From positions 5,010,501 through 5,074,500 of the forward strand of contig CAMRHE010000063.1 in the NCBI GenBank assembly GCA_947044405.1: a DNA stretch of 64,000 nucleotides, in the 5' to 3' direction. Within the stretch, counting starts at the first letter, position 1, and each line of letters begins with the position of its first letter. The notes beneath the pieces were generated by a model. That model did not search any database. It saw nothing but the letters and a program-made list of their open reading frames with translations, and was not told the DNA's origin. The position numbers and the translations under genes are program-made. Origin of the DNA: Leptodactylus fallax (taxonomy: Eukaryota; Chordata; Amphibia; Anura; Leptodactylidae). Below, one piece after another: positions 48,410 to 59,070 of the stretch.

Positions 48410-49384
48410 TGTAAGAGACAGCCAATGTTGTCTTAAGCTTCATTTGTCTGTATAAACTGTTAATGTTGAATGTATTTCTGTGATTCTGTTCCTTTAAGAC
48501 AGCAGCCATTGTAATTGTGACATGATGCTGGAGTGAGACCCCCCCCTTTTATGTCAGCTTGCCTGTTCTGCAGACAGAGTGTGAGCAGAGAAGCAGGAAG
48601 TGACGAGACAGAGAGCAGCAGCCATTTTGGCAAGTGTTGTATTGAACTGGTGTGGAGATTTTTCTGTACAGCTAAGCTGTATCTTGGTCCAGAGACAAAC
48701 AGAGTGTAAAGAGACAACAGGACTAGTGAGTCCACGTGAAAGGAACTGTGCTCAGTGGCTGATCAGTGAGACTGACATTGTGACTGTGTATATGGATACC
48801 ACAGATAGAGACTCGCAGTGCTGTTGATGTACTGGACGGCACCTGCTAAATCCCGGCTTACATCCCAGCTCAGTGTATGGATTCGGCAGGACTGTCAGTG
48901 TGCTGAGTGGAATCTGCTGTTGGATTACATTGCATTCAGTTGGTTTCCCTGTCTGTTAAAGAGGACTTCATTTCTCCCAAGATCCTGATAACCGTGAGGA
49001 GAGGACGCTTCACTATAAAAGAAAGGACCGACTTTGGGCCCCACCGCGCGCTTCTACGGACTGTAAGCGGTCCACCTGGACCACTGGGGAAAAGGGGGTG
49101 CACCCAAATGTGAAGTCAGGGTCAGTTAGGGATAGTTTTGAGTATATTGTTCATTCAGTGTCCATACTGCAGAAGTGGACAGAGTAAAAGTAGAAACCAT
49201 TGCAGAATTTGCCTTGAAATTGTTCATGCTATATTGTATATTTTGCTTGTCTTTAGCCCTGTCATTTTACCTTTAACTAGCCTTTATTAACTTATAGTAA
49301 ATATATATTTTTTTCTTGAACTATCGCGTGTGCGTTCATTTCTGGTTGCGGAGTCCAAACCACCTGCCTTGCTCTCGGTTCACA
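48410..49384 (+). repeat. 3' LTR (975 bp)
   Basis: Matches the 5' LTR base for base by eye except two one-base homopolymer differences. Ends TTCACA, then GCAT. The 5' part of the preceding INT frame does not enter it. Confidence 0.95.
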
Positions 49385-49388
49385 GCAT
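49385..49388. other. Target-site duplication, right (GCAT)
   Basis: Same four bases as 42217-42220. Confidence 0.8.
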
Positions 49389-49536
49389 GAGGCCTCTAGT
49401 GTATCTCATGGCATATACTCTCTCTGTATCTACAGAGGTACACTCACCTAAAAGCATTGTACTTTTGTACACACAGATGGAGCCTGTACAGCAGCTATGA
49501 GTTACAGTATAGGGTGTGCAGAGGGAGGATTCACAC

Positions 49537-49768
49537 CCCCCCCCGGGGGGGCGGGGGGGGGGTGGGGGGGGGGGGGGGGGGGGGGGGCAATGTAAATGGG
49601 GGGGGGGGGCCCCCCTGCGTGGGGGTGGGGGGTGGGGGGGGTTTTTTTTGGGGGGGGGGGGGGGGGGGGGGGGGGGCCGGGGGCAGATTCCTCCCTTTTC
49701 CCCTTTCCCCTCCCCGGGGGGGGGGGGGGGGGTGTTGGCTTTTTGTTGTTGGAGAGGGGGGGGGGGGT

Positions 49769-49804
<36 letters not shown>

Positions 49805-50060
49805 TGGGTGTGGGGGGGGGGGGGGGGGGGGTGGTGGGTTGTGGGTGGGTGGGGGGGGTGGGGGTGTGTGGTTGGGTGGCTTGGGGGTTGTTTGGGGGTG
49901 GGGTTGGGGGTGTGTTTGATTTTTTTTTTTTTTTTTTTTGTTGTTGGTGGGGTGTGGGTTGGGGGGGGGGGGGGGGCGGGGGGGTGGGTGGTGGTTGTTG
50001 GTTTTTATTATTTTTTTTTTTTTTTTTTTTTTGGTGTGTTTTGGTTTGGTTTTATGGTTT
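49537..50060. repeat. G/T-only low-complexity tract
   Basis: About 520 bp of long G runs broken by single T or GT, with one C/T block (about 49690-49716) and poly-T runs at 49920-49940 and 50010-50032. All three plus frames are open only because of composition. It could form G-quadruplexes, but it also looks like homopolymer-inflated or low-quality consensus. Confidence 0.85.
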
Positions 50061-50084
50061 GAGAATAATCCTAAATCATGAGGC

Positions 50085-50300
50085 ATTACCACTGGTTCAC
50101 CAGCTGTCCTTCCTTGGGCTACTATTGGTAGGCACTAACCATGGCATACAGAAAGACTTGCGAGTCAGCACTCCTTGCATAATAGTGATCTATGATCTTG
50201 GGAGTCCTTGCCTCCGTGTGGCTCTGCTGTGTGTAGTATGTGTTCAGATCAGGAGTCCTGGCTCCTGGCTAAGTTCAGACCAGAAAATCCTTCTGATGCA
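50085..50300. repeat. Interspersed repeat also found at 62900-63010
   Basis: Shared sequence: 'ctgtccttccttgg' with 'ttggtag' and 'actaac...atac'. Followed by 'gcatacctcccaactttc', the repeat end noted at 39095. Confidence 0.5.
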
Positions 50301-50429
50301 TACCTCCCAACTTTCAAAGGACTGAAAAAGGGGCAGAATGTGAGGTTCACTGTGCCCGTCGTGGCTCCAACCAATTTCCCCCCCGCCATTCCCATCTCTC
50401 TACCCCACACAGTATAAAGTCCCTATAGT

Positions 50430-50530
50430 GGCCCTAACCCTGTATACCCTCACAGTATAATGTCCCCCTCCAACTGCCCTCACAGTATAATGTCCCCCTC
50501 CAACTGCCCTCACAGTATAATGGCGCCCTC
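50430..50530. repeat. ~33-bp tandem units
   Basis: Three units of 'ccctcacagtataatgtccc' plus 'cctccaactg'; same dispersed family as 7715-7945 and 61380-61556. Confidence 0.75.
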
Positions 50531-50843
50531 CAGATGCACAACAGCATATATAACTTAGAATCACTTTGATAACTTTAAGTGATTTGGAGATTGTTTTTTC
50601 GTGATACATTATACTTCGTGTCAGTGTTAAATTTTGGTCGATATGTTTTGTCTTTAATTCTGAAAAAGCTGGAAATTTGGTGAAAATTTGGAAAAAAAAT
50701 GCAGTTTTCAAACTTTGAAATTGCATATCTTTCATATAGATAGTCATACTACCCAAATTACTTCATAAATATAATTTACTATTAGTAAGTGTTATGACGG
50801 TATAAGGAGGTGATCTACAATGGAAAATAAATTAACAAATTAA

Positions 50844-51241
50844 AGGGGTTGTCCAGGCAAAAATGCATTGAAAAAAAAAAATAAAAAAAATCATACCTGT
50901 CCTCGATGCTCCAGGGTCCTCTCGGCGTCTTCTGGTTCTTCTGCTGAACAGGTCTCTTCTGGAGATCCGCTGAAGCCATTGATTGGCCTCAGCGAATGGC
51001 ATGTGATGTCACTACCTGTGACATCATGGGTCCTCTTCCTTTAGACCTGCTGAGGCCAATCAGCAGCTTCTGCGGAACTCCAGAAGAGACCCTGGAGAAG
51101 CCGCCGGAGCAAAAGAATTGGGAAGTGCTGGGAGGACACCGGAGCATCGTGTAAAAGTATGCTTTTTTTTTTTTTTTTTTTCATTGCCCCCGTCTAATTT
51201 AAAAGTTAAAGTGGTTGTCCAATTTTGCCTGGACAATCCCT
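50844..51241. mobile_element. Palindromic MITE, TTAAAGGGGTTGTCCAGG subfamily (398 bp)
   Basis: Left end AGGGGTTGTCCAGGCAAAAA after TTAA (50840-50843). Right end, other strand, AGGGATTGTCCAGGCAAAAT with TTAA at 51242-51245. Arms pair through 'ctgaggccaatc' and 'gattggcctcag' and the central 'atgtcactacctgtgacatca'. The right TTAA supplies the stop codon of the adjoining transposase remnant. Confidence 0.8.
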
Positions 51242-51245
51242 TTAA

Positions 51246-52744
51246 TAATTCATGTATGTGTGGTACAGTCTGAAGCCAGGTTTTTCAGGGCAGGTGTCAA
51301 ACTGATAAATGGTGTCTTTCCTTATCCGCCTTTTGAAACACAATGCACTTTTTTGTCTCTTCCCTACCTTTGTAGTTTGTGGCACTTCACTGGTACAATA
51401 TGGGCACCTTCAGTTCCAGAAGTACTCGGGTCCTGCCCTTCCTGATTACCAAATATCAGGATCCTGATAACTTCCTCCTGAAATTAAATGAATGTTCCTG
51501 CCCTGCCTGCACATCCTGACATAAGAGTTATACATTGCCATCTGTACGATGTGCACGGCCAGCTTTTTGTACCACACTCTTGTTTTCCACATGTACTTAT
51601 TGTATGCCAGGATGCAGTCTGGCAGGGGGGTAAGGGTACTGGTACTACGCAGAGGGACAGGGGCACTGTCGTAGCCATGAATTGTGATCAGTACAAGGCC
51701 ATCCCTCTTGTCCTTATACTTGACCAACATCCTATTCTCATTGCAGCCCGTCCTACTGTGACCCCTTCTGAGGGCCTGTGCAATCTGTGCCCTAGGGAGG
51801 CCTCTCAGATTTCTGCCCATTGTCCCACAAGCTGCAATTCCTCTGGAACTGAGGCACCTAAATAGTGGGATGGTGGTGTAGGAGTTATCCACATAGAGGT
51901 GATAACCCTGGTCCAGCAATGGTGCAGCAAATCCCACACTATTTTCCCACTAACTCCTAGGATTGGTGTCCCTTCCTTCATAAACCCTAAACTTGTAGGT
52001 GTATCCTGAGCTGCTCTCGCACAGTTTATACATCTTAATGCCGTACCGTGCCCTATTACTGGGCAGATATTGACGCTGCAAATTTGGCACTAAAGTGGTC
52101 AATGACTGACCTGACTTTGAATAGGCGGTCAGAGTTTGGGGCATCTTGGGGCAGGCATTGTGTATATAGTATAAAAATTTCAGGATAATTTCAAAATGAG
52201 TCCTGGTCATGGCCATTCTATAGATTGGAGTATTATACAAGATGCATGTATTTCAATACAGTTGGATTTGTAGTTTCAATATGCCCATATGCAGAGCAAG
52301 ACCCCAGGAAATCTTCATCTTTGCTGTAGTTACTGGGGTCTACCTCTGGGGCTGGCATATGAGGAGGGGGCATTTTGTTCTATGAATTGCTGGGCATATA
52401 AATTTGTTTGGGCTGCCATTAAATCTGTAAAATCAGAGAAAAAGACTGAAAATGTCAATTTCTTTCGAAGCCTTCAGTCCCAATTTGGATTCCTGACCTG
52501 CCCACAAAGTCAGGAAGCCGAGGCTCATAATTTTCTGGTTCTGCATTTTCAGGTGTTGTCTCAGCAATAGTTCTGGGACGCTTCCTTTGGGGTCGCTCAT
52601 CACTGGATGATGAGGAGGAAACATTAAGTAATGGGGCATTTTTTTCTCTCTTCCCTTGCTGTCCGTATCAGTGTCAGAGGCCAGTATGGCATACGCCTTT
52701 TCTACTGAATACCTTCTTTGGGACGATTGGGAGCTTTGGGACAT
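51246..52744 (-). pseudogene. Broken piggyBac-type transposase
   Basis: Read on the minus strand from the ATG near 52744 (MSQSSQSSQRRYSVEKAY, acidic N-terminus). Then come QTNLYAQQFIEQNAPSSYA, LYNTPIYRMAMTRTHFEIIL-like text, RQYLPSNRARYGIKMYKLC, YVDNSYTTIPLF, VWYKKLAVHIVQMAMYNSY and, in another frame, RIRKDTIYQFDTCPEKPG from the C-terminal zinc-binding region. All are piggyBac (DDE_Tnp_1_7) landmarks. Damage: stops at 52433-52435, around 52300 and at 51950-51952, frameshifts at both ends, and a deletion between LTTLVPNLQ and RQYLPS where the family has its first catalytic aspartate. It cannot make active enzyme. No clear terminal repeats of its own were found. Confidence 0.88.
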
Positions 52745-52859
52745 TTTTTGTATTTGCTGTGTTTTTACACATGTATAGAAAGTTTGTGGCGTATGTTATG
52801 CTTCAACACATGTGTATATGTAAAGATATCAAAATTTAAAATAAAGAAAAAAAAGGACC

Positions 52860-52965
52860 TAAAATTAATTATATATATTTATTTATATACAAGATTTATA
52901 TATATATATCTATAGATATAGATATATATATCTATAGATATATATTTAGAGAGAGATAGAGCAAC
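52860..52965. repeat. AT-rich palindromic simple repeat
   Basis: 'tatatatatctatagatata' and similar units, self-complementary, ending in 'gagagagataga'. Confidence 0.8.
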
Positions 52966-53259
52966 TGATTCTAAATACTATTAGATTAAAAAAAAAAAAA
53001 AACCTGCGTCAAAAAAATTGAGCACAGATGCGATCAATAACGTATGTCATTGCCCAACACTCAGGGTCGGCCACAGGCACAGGGCATCACAAAAAAGGGG
53101 GCTGTTGGTGAGTGAGAGAAGGAATGGATGGAGGTTGGTAAGTGTTAGCGGTACTGCTCTCTATTAATCGCACAGGACAGCGCCGTGTCTGCTCTGCTCA
53201 CAATCCCAGTGCAATTGTTTGATCACACATATAATGCTTTGGTGTACTCAGTGAAAAAA

Positions 53260-53425
53260 AACAGCTTTTCACCCATTCAGATTTTTTTTTCCCCACTGTA
53301 GCTGTACAATATTCTTATAAATTTGTAGTTTGGGAAGTTTCGTACACGGCGATATCTAATGTGTTTGTATTCTACTTTGTTCACTTATTTTTGTTTCTGA
53401 TCTAGAGCGGGGCGATTTGAACTTT
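53260..53425. repeat. Interspersed AT-rich repeat ('ggcgatatctaatgtgttt')
   Basis: 'cacggcgatatctaatgtgt' and 'ggggcgatttgaac' resemble 'gtggtgataccaaatgtgtg' at about 55050, so 54840-55220 is probably a second copy. Confidence 0.45.
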
Positions 53426-53449
53426 TTTTTAAAGCTGATTTTTCTACTG

Positions 53450-53673
53450 AAGGCTACGGCCCCACGTTGCATAAAACGCAGCTTTTTTTGTTGCAGATTT
53501 TGCTACGGTTTTTTGAGTCAAAGCCAAGAATGGCTACAAAAGGAATGGGAAATATGTAGGAAGTTTTTATACTTCTACCTGCTGCTCAATCCACTCCTGG
53601 CTTTGGCTCAAAAAACCGCAACAAAATCTGCAACAAGAAAAGCTGCGTTTCCGCAACGTGGGACCGTAGGCGA
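53450..53673. mobile_element. Palindromic MITE, 'ggctacggccccacgttgc' family (best copy)
   Basis: Left arm 'ggctacggccccacgttgc' and right arm (other strand) 'gcctacggtcccacgttgc', then 'aaacgcagctttt', 'ttgttgcagattttg' and 'ggttttttgag' pair almost to the centre. Relatives at 13527-13735 and 13993-14258. Confidence 0.8.
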
Positions 53674-53848
53674 AAACAGGGTTGAATCCCATCTTGAGGA
53701 AGGTCTTCGGGAACATTCCTTCTCCCACCCTCTTTTCTGAGACGCTTTCTCTTGTAAGGGAATACAGACATAAAACCCACCAATGTAAACAAGCCCTTGT
53801 AAAGACCATCTCATGTAAAGGAAATGAATCTAAATTACTGTAAAAGAT

Positions 53849-53854
53849 TTTATT
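53849..53854 (-). terminator. Possible THG1L polyadenylation signal
   Basis: AATAAA on the minus strand about 385 bases after the stop. It is close to the palindromic element at 53450-53673. No transcript evidence. Confidence 0.35.
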
Positions 53855-54237
53855 ATTAAAAGTTCCAAAAAATAAAAGCATTCAACATCATTAAATAAAA
53901 TAGAGATAAAACAGTCAGGCCATATACATGCACACTCAGCTCAGCCGAGTGTGCCCGTGTTATCAATGGGGAGATGGGAAGCCACCACCAGAAGTGGAGT
54001 CAGCAACTTCCTATTTCAACTGAGAACAAAAGGCTTGGGCATGATGAAATCCAACTCCCGTTATTCCCCTGACCTCTGCTGTCTGGCAGTCTGTACGACC
54101 CCCACCCCCATATATATTATGAAAGCCAGCTGGAAGGTCTGGTTGACATTAATGTGCATGGACAGATTAAGAACAGATCTTTGATCCATATGCCATGCAA
54201 AGAATAATGTCTCAGGATCGGGCAGACCATAAAATCA

Positions 54238-54399
54238 TCAACTTTCATCAGACAGAATATCTGGATGATCCTCCCAAAACGCATCACTAATGACATCACA
54301 GTGCAGGATGACAGGCTGGTTCCGCACTCGACACACCTCCACTTCCTTCTCCTCTGCCTCGTGTGGTAACTTTATTACCTTCTTGCTAATTTCATTGAC
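54238..54399 (-). CDS. THG1L: THG1L exon 6 (stop)
   Basis: 53 codons plus TGA (54240-54238) after acceptor AATGTTTAG. Reads VNEISKKVIKLPHEAEEKEV and ends LHCDVISDAFWEDHPDILSD-ES, matching the family's C-terminus (DAFW..HP.IL). A second TGA follows directly. Confidence 0.95.
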   Translation of the reverse strand, partial: VNEISKKVIKLPHEAEEKEVEVCRVRNQPVILHCDVISDAFWEDHPDILSDES

Positions 54400-56052
54400 C
54401 TAAACATTGAGTAGAACATAAAAGGACAAAAATGTTTAGTCTCTATCATTTTGTGCACTAGGTTGGCGTTGATCCCATCATGGAGGCAGCAAAATGTGCT
54501 GCTCACAAAGGGATGTTCATATTTACAGAATATCAAACTGGTCATCAGTATCAGATCTGTGGGGTTCCAACAACTGGAGTGATCGTCTGTTCTGGTAGCC
54601 TCCAGCGCTGGAGCCATAAGAAGGTTATGACAGATCCAATAAGACCTCAGTGACTTTACCCCTCTAACAGTCACATTAAAATTGCTAAAACTTTTTATTG
54701 TAGATGTTGAATTTATGGCTGAAATAAATATTACTGACACACAATTCTGATGCCTTGTGTGCATCATAACCCTTTAGAGATCTAACACATTTAGCCTTAA
54801 ACCAGTAACATTTTATCCCTCTCTATATTCCAGTTTTCATAACGTTTTACATTTTATTTCAAACTAGCTTTAAGAGAACTTGTATTTTGTGGGTACATAA
54901 GACTTTTTGATAATTTTTTTTATTACTTTTTATTTTTGAGAGGTGAGATGAACAGAAAACATCAATTCCGGCATCTGAATTATAATGGTTGTGGCGTTTA
55001 CCATGTAGAATAAATAACATACTAATTTTATTTTAGGGGTTGTTATGGATGTGGTGATACCAAATGTGTGTGTTTTCATTTTTAGGTTTCATTAACAAGA
55101 AGGCCCCCCCATTTTTCCTTTTTCTGTAAAACAATTTTGTCAGCATTGACCACAACATATAAGGGGTTAAATGGCGAGTATGCTTCTGACTGATAATGGG
55201 GAAGGTGATGTCATGAACAAAAGTCCATGGTACCCCCTTCCCCTGGGGTTATCTGAAGTGACAGGGACAGGAGAATAATAAAATCCTTCTCATCTGCTCG
55301 TGTTCTCCTGCACACTGGTTAAAGTGAAAGTGTGAGTATATGCACCTCTACTTTAACCAGTGATACCTCTAAATCTAAGGGGCTACAGACATGAAATTGG
55401 TCTTATTTTAAAGCTAAGATCGCAGCTCTAGCCTCTGTGGCTCCAGAGTTAGAGGCATTTGAAGTTAGTGTTTTTGAAGAGAGTTGTATTCAGGGTGAAC
55501 AGAAATGCACTTAGCTCAGGCCCCGAGTCCTGCTCGTCCAAAAAGGGGTTATGTGGTGATCTAGAATTTTTTTTTTTTTACAATGCTACACAAACTGTAT
55601 GAACATGCTTACTGTATAGATGATAGTCTCCGGAGGCCCCAATGATTAGCTTTGCAGGGCACAGCAGAGGAGGGTGGAAATCTACTACTTCAGCATCCCT
55701 TGCTGCCATTCCGAGTCTTGGTCACATGACCAATGGACCTGCATCCGGAGTACAGAGCAGTCTGATTTCACAGGGAGCCGCAGTGGCAGCAGGGGAGCCT
55801 GAGGAATGACATTTCACACCCCTGGGGCACAAGGGGTCCATCATGTATACAGTAACCATATTTATACAGTGCCCAGAATGCATTGTGAAAAATTTATATG
55901 ACCACAAAACCCCTTTAAGAGGATTCCAGTATGTTTGACTGCAAGAACAGTACTATAGCATATGCTATTCTTGCTGAAAAAAATAAGAATACTTGACAGA
56001 TCCCCAAGTGAACAAACCCTCAGATTAATATAAAATTTCAGCAAATTCTTAC

Positions 56053-56160
56053 CTTATTCCATATTACGATGGAGCCTTTTCTGTACATAACAGGCTCACT
56101 GTTATAGTTGATGTTGAACTCTGAAAATAATATTTCATTCTTATCTCCAGAAAGTGTGCC
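56053..56160 (-). CDS. THG1L: THG1L exon 5
   Basis: 108 nt, exactly 36 codons, between acceptor CCCTATAG and donor GTAAGAA. Reads [20 protein letters not shown] then [12 protein letters not shown]. Confidence 0.95.
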
Positions 56161-56680
56161 CTATAGGGGATATCAAGAATCGTGAACATTACTCTGCTAC
56201 GCTCCTGTATACTGCAGATGACGGGTGCAATCATTATATGGGCTATATGCAGGACAAAAAAGACACAAGCCTTATATTCATACATGGTGTTCCATACATT
56301 GCCTGCATATGGCTTCTATCTTTGAGTGTCAAAAGGCGGCAGAAAGGAAGGCTAGAATTACATGGCTGTATAAATGGAAGACATAATGCAAATGTGAACA
56401 AATCCCAACAAGCATTCTCCTGCACTCTATGGGGATATTTATCATGCCTTGATCTCCAGTTTTCTGGCATTAAAAGACATAAAAAGGTGCAGGTGCACAC
56501 ATTTTGGTGCAGGCATGCAGCCCCACCAGAGGATGTGCTTTGTCATAATTGGGGTGTATCTTCTGGTGGCATAGGGATTATCAAGAATGGCGTACTTAAT
56601 GGTGGTCTTGATAATCAAATACAGAAAGCAACACTAACACGTCTATATGCAACATTGTATATAACTATGACGGGACTTAC

Positions 56681-56769
56681 CTTTAGTCGGTCTTGAGCCT
56701 GTGCTGGGGTCAGCCCTCCCTTCTGTACCAGAGCCCAAAACACTGAGTTGTACAAGTTGTTGATATGAC
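56681..56769 (-). CDS. THG1L: THG1L exon 4
   Basis: 89 nt. The acceptor TTTCTGCAG, donor GTAAGTC. Two bases complete Cys151, then [20 protein letters not shown] and [16 protein letters not shown] is a signature motif of the family. Confidence 0.95.
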
Positions 56770-57337
56770 CTGCAGAAATATAAGAACAGAAATCAATCTC
56801 AATGAAAGGTCATAACCAGAATGACATAAAAAATAGGCCATTAATGGATTGTGTGACAAAAGCAGAATCCAATCTGTCATGCATTATGGCTTTTAATGGC
56901 AAGACCAAAGCTATTCCTACTTAGACCTTACTGCAAGTGGCGCTGTTAAGTATACAAACCAATGAGGCCTATATTATAGTTCTAGCCCTTCAGCCTCAGG
57001 GAGAATTCACACACTGTGATGATGATTCCTACATAGACTTCACCCATTTAATGTATAAGGTGAAATCTGCAGTGGATCCGCAAAACAATGCATGACATAA
57101 CAGAATTTTTCCATCCTATATGTTCAGATGAGGGATTTTGCAGTTTTCAATAGGCTAATCCACATAGAGGATAAAAAACAAAAACAGCCCAGTGTCATAT
57201 ACATGCCTTTCCAGAATATGGTTAAGGGTCTTGTAAAACCCCTCCCAATATAATGATATATGATCATGTCCACCTCAGCAATCATTAGGTGACACTTTAC
57301 TGAATAGAGCCAAGTTCACACTATATTAGACCCTTAC

Positions 57338-57507
57338 AGTCTGCTTGTCTCCAGCTGAGGTAGTCCTTCAGGTTCTGCACGCTGGGATATAGCACAACTC
57401 TCCCATCAAATCCTGGAGGATACTGGAGTGGCTGTTCTGGAAAGAATTTATTCCAATAGAAGACGTAACTGGCGGCAAACTGTGAAACCACGTGCGTCAT
57501 AAACTTG
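57338..57507 (-). CDS. THG1L: THG1L exon 3
   Basis: 170 nt. The acceptor TTTTGTAAG and donor GTAAGGG. Reads [20 protein letters not shown] and then [13 protein letters not shown]...DYLSWRQAD, a highly conserved Thg1 core. It leaves one base of the Cys151 codon. Confidence 0.95.
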
Positions 57508-57620
57508 CTTACAAAAGGAAAAAAAAAAATAGACAAATTCATAGTTGTAATAAATGTGAAGTAAAAGGTCAATTAGTAAGAGTCAATATATAATGATATA
57601 AGGTAGATTTACCTACTTAA

Positions 57621-57854
57621 AGAGGTATTCTGGTCACAGAGAATTATAACGTAGGTACTAAATGATGATGGATTGGTGGAGGTCTGAGAACTGGGACAAC
57701 CACCCATGGTAGGAGGAGTTTGAAAGGAGAAGCAGTTGAGTATACACCCTTCCGATTCATAAGTCTATGGTACGACCACTTGGACTCTCACTGATCTAGC
57801 ATGTACCATCTCTACAGGAGGCAGTCGATAATTGCTTCTGACCAGGATACCCCA
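57621..57854. mobile_element. MITE, TTAAAGGGG family (234 bp)
   Basis: Left end AGAGGTATTCTGGTCACAGA after TTAA (57617-57620). Right end inverted 'tctgaccaggataccccа' type sequence, followed by TTAA (57855-57858). Subterminal 'gattggtggaggtctgagaa' is the family block. Lies in THG1L intron 2. Confidence 0.7.
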
Positions 57855-58185
57855 TTAAGACACTGATGGCATACTGACCATCAATGTCTGCTCTGTGTGG
57901 GCTGTCACAACGTGACCCTTACTGACTGCTTAACTAGGTGGTAGCAATGCTGGGATGGTGCCATATACCTTTGTCTCCTGTAGGGGTCACAGCACAACAA
58001 CAGCACTCTGATGGCATATCCTAGCCATGTTTTAGTGAAACAATCCCTTTAATGTTTAACTGGGGCATAGAGGGAGGGGTCCTGAACAAGTCCTTCCGTA
58101 TTATCCAGAAATGAGTTACCAAGAAAGAGTAGCTGTGTCTCTGAAGGACTCAGCCAAGACATATACTACATGACCGTTTATTGTA

Positions 58186-58505
58186 AAGCTGGCCATGTTA
58201 GATAGCGATTGTTCAGCCAGCAGCCATTCCTGCTGATCCTTTATACACATGCATGGTCAGCTTGGTCAAGCATGGTGTTCTGGATAGGGGGAAAGAAGTA
58301 AGCCACTGCTAGACACTTCTAACACCTTATCTCCAGTGAGAGCAGAGGATTGGCCATATGGATAAACAACCCAATTCTCCTTCCCCAACATCTGCCATCA
58401 GGAAAACGTCAGGAGGCGGCTCCGAACACATTAGAAGGTCGGCCAGTCCTGCTGGAATCAGCAGGTTCAGCTAACTCTAAAGTTAGCTGTACCTGCTAAC
58501 ATGTG
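58186..58505. repeat. Interspersed repeat related to 24150-24485
   Basis: Begins 'taaagctggccatgttagat'; internal 'aagtaagccactgctagac' and 'cagcaggttcagctaac'. Ends near 'gctaacatgtgcccccac'. Confidence 0.5.
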
Positions 58506-58621
58506 CCCCCACATGTCTGACAGCCTCTGCTCTGGAGTACTATACAATATGCTAGCATACTAGTATGATATACTGTATACCAGTACACAGTAAAAGGTAG
58601 AAGAATCAGGAGCTCACTGAC

Positions 58622-58798
58622 CTCGCCCGCCTCTTGTACCAGTTTGATTTCTTGTGGAAGACAAAACTATACTCATCACTCTGTCCGTATGCCAGACAGA
58701 CGTCTTTAATCTCGTCCATTACATTCTTTGCACAGTGGTTCATGAGATGCAGGGCCCGGGGATCATTGGGTTTGGTAAAGTTGTGCTGATCTGAGAAT
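58622..58798 (-). CDS. THG1L: THG1L exon 2
   Basis: 177 nt. The acceptor is TTCCAACAG, the donor GTCAGTG. One base completes R35, 58 codons follow ([20 protein letters not shown] onward), and two bases remain. Contains [12 protein letters not shown] with the second catalytic pair D76 and E77, and ends in the basic KSNWYKRRA. Confidence 0.95.
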
Positions 58799-59070
58799 CT
58801 GTTGGAAGCAAATATGAGAAAAAGTCAAAGATGGAAAAAAAAATATACAGAGAAGCCCAGCAGGGAATGAAAATATCTCTAATCCATAGTACCGGAGACC
58901 ATATGCCAGACTATACAATGCAAATTATTAGGCAGCAGCATGGAGATCCTAGACTGTCAGCCAAGCCCAATGTCCTTTGTATGCCTGCCCCTGAGCGTAT
59001 TCTGGCTGCAGAGAGACAGGAATACCCCAATATCACAGAGACCAAACAATGCATTGAGGCCCAGCCTTAA

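Larger units (their letters stand above)
42221..49384 (+). mobile_element. Complete Ty3/gypsy-type LTR retrotransposon (7164 bp)
   Basis: Order is LTR, primer binding site, gag, protease, reverse transcriptase, RNase H, integrase, polypurine tract, LTR. Integrase after RNase H is the Ty3/gypsy order. No envelope gene follows: the integrase frame ends in the polypurine tract. GCAT flanks both sides (42217-42220 and 49385-49388); if the last A is counted outside, it is AGCAT. The serine-tRNA-type primer site recalls the mag lineage, but the lineage needs a tree. The LTRs appear identical apart from two homopolymer-length differences, so the insertion is young. One in-frame TAG splits pol. Confidence 0.95.

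Noticed and set aside
49457..50325. Long Gly-rich and Pro-rich open readings
   Set aside because: All frames on both strands are open because of G/T-only composition; no domain and no start context.
56154..56696. 180-codon plus-strand reading
   Set aside because: Antisense to THG1L exons 4-5 and their intron, mostly repeat.
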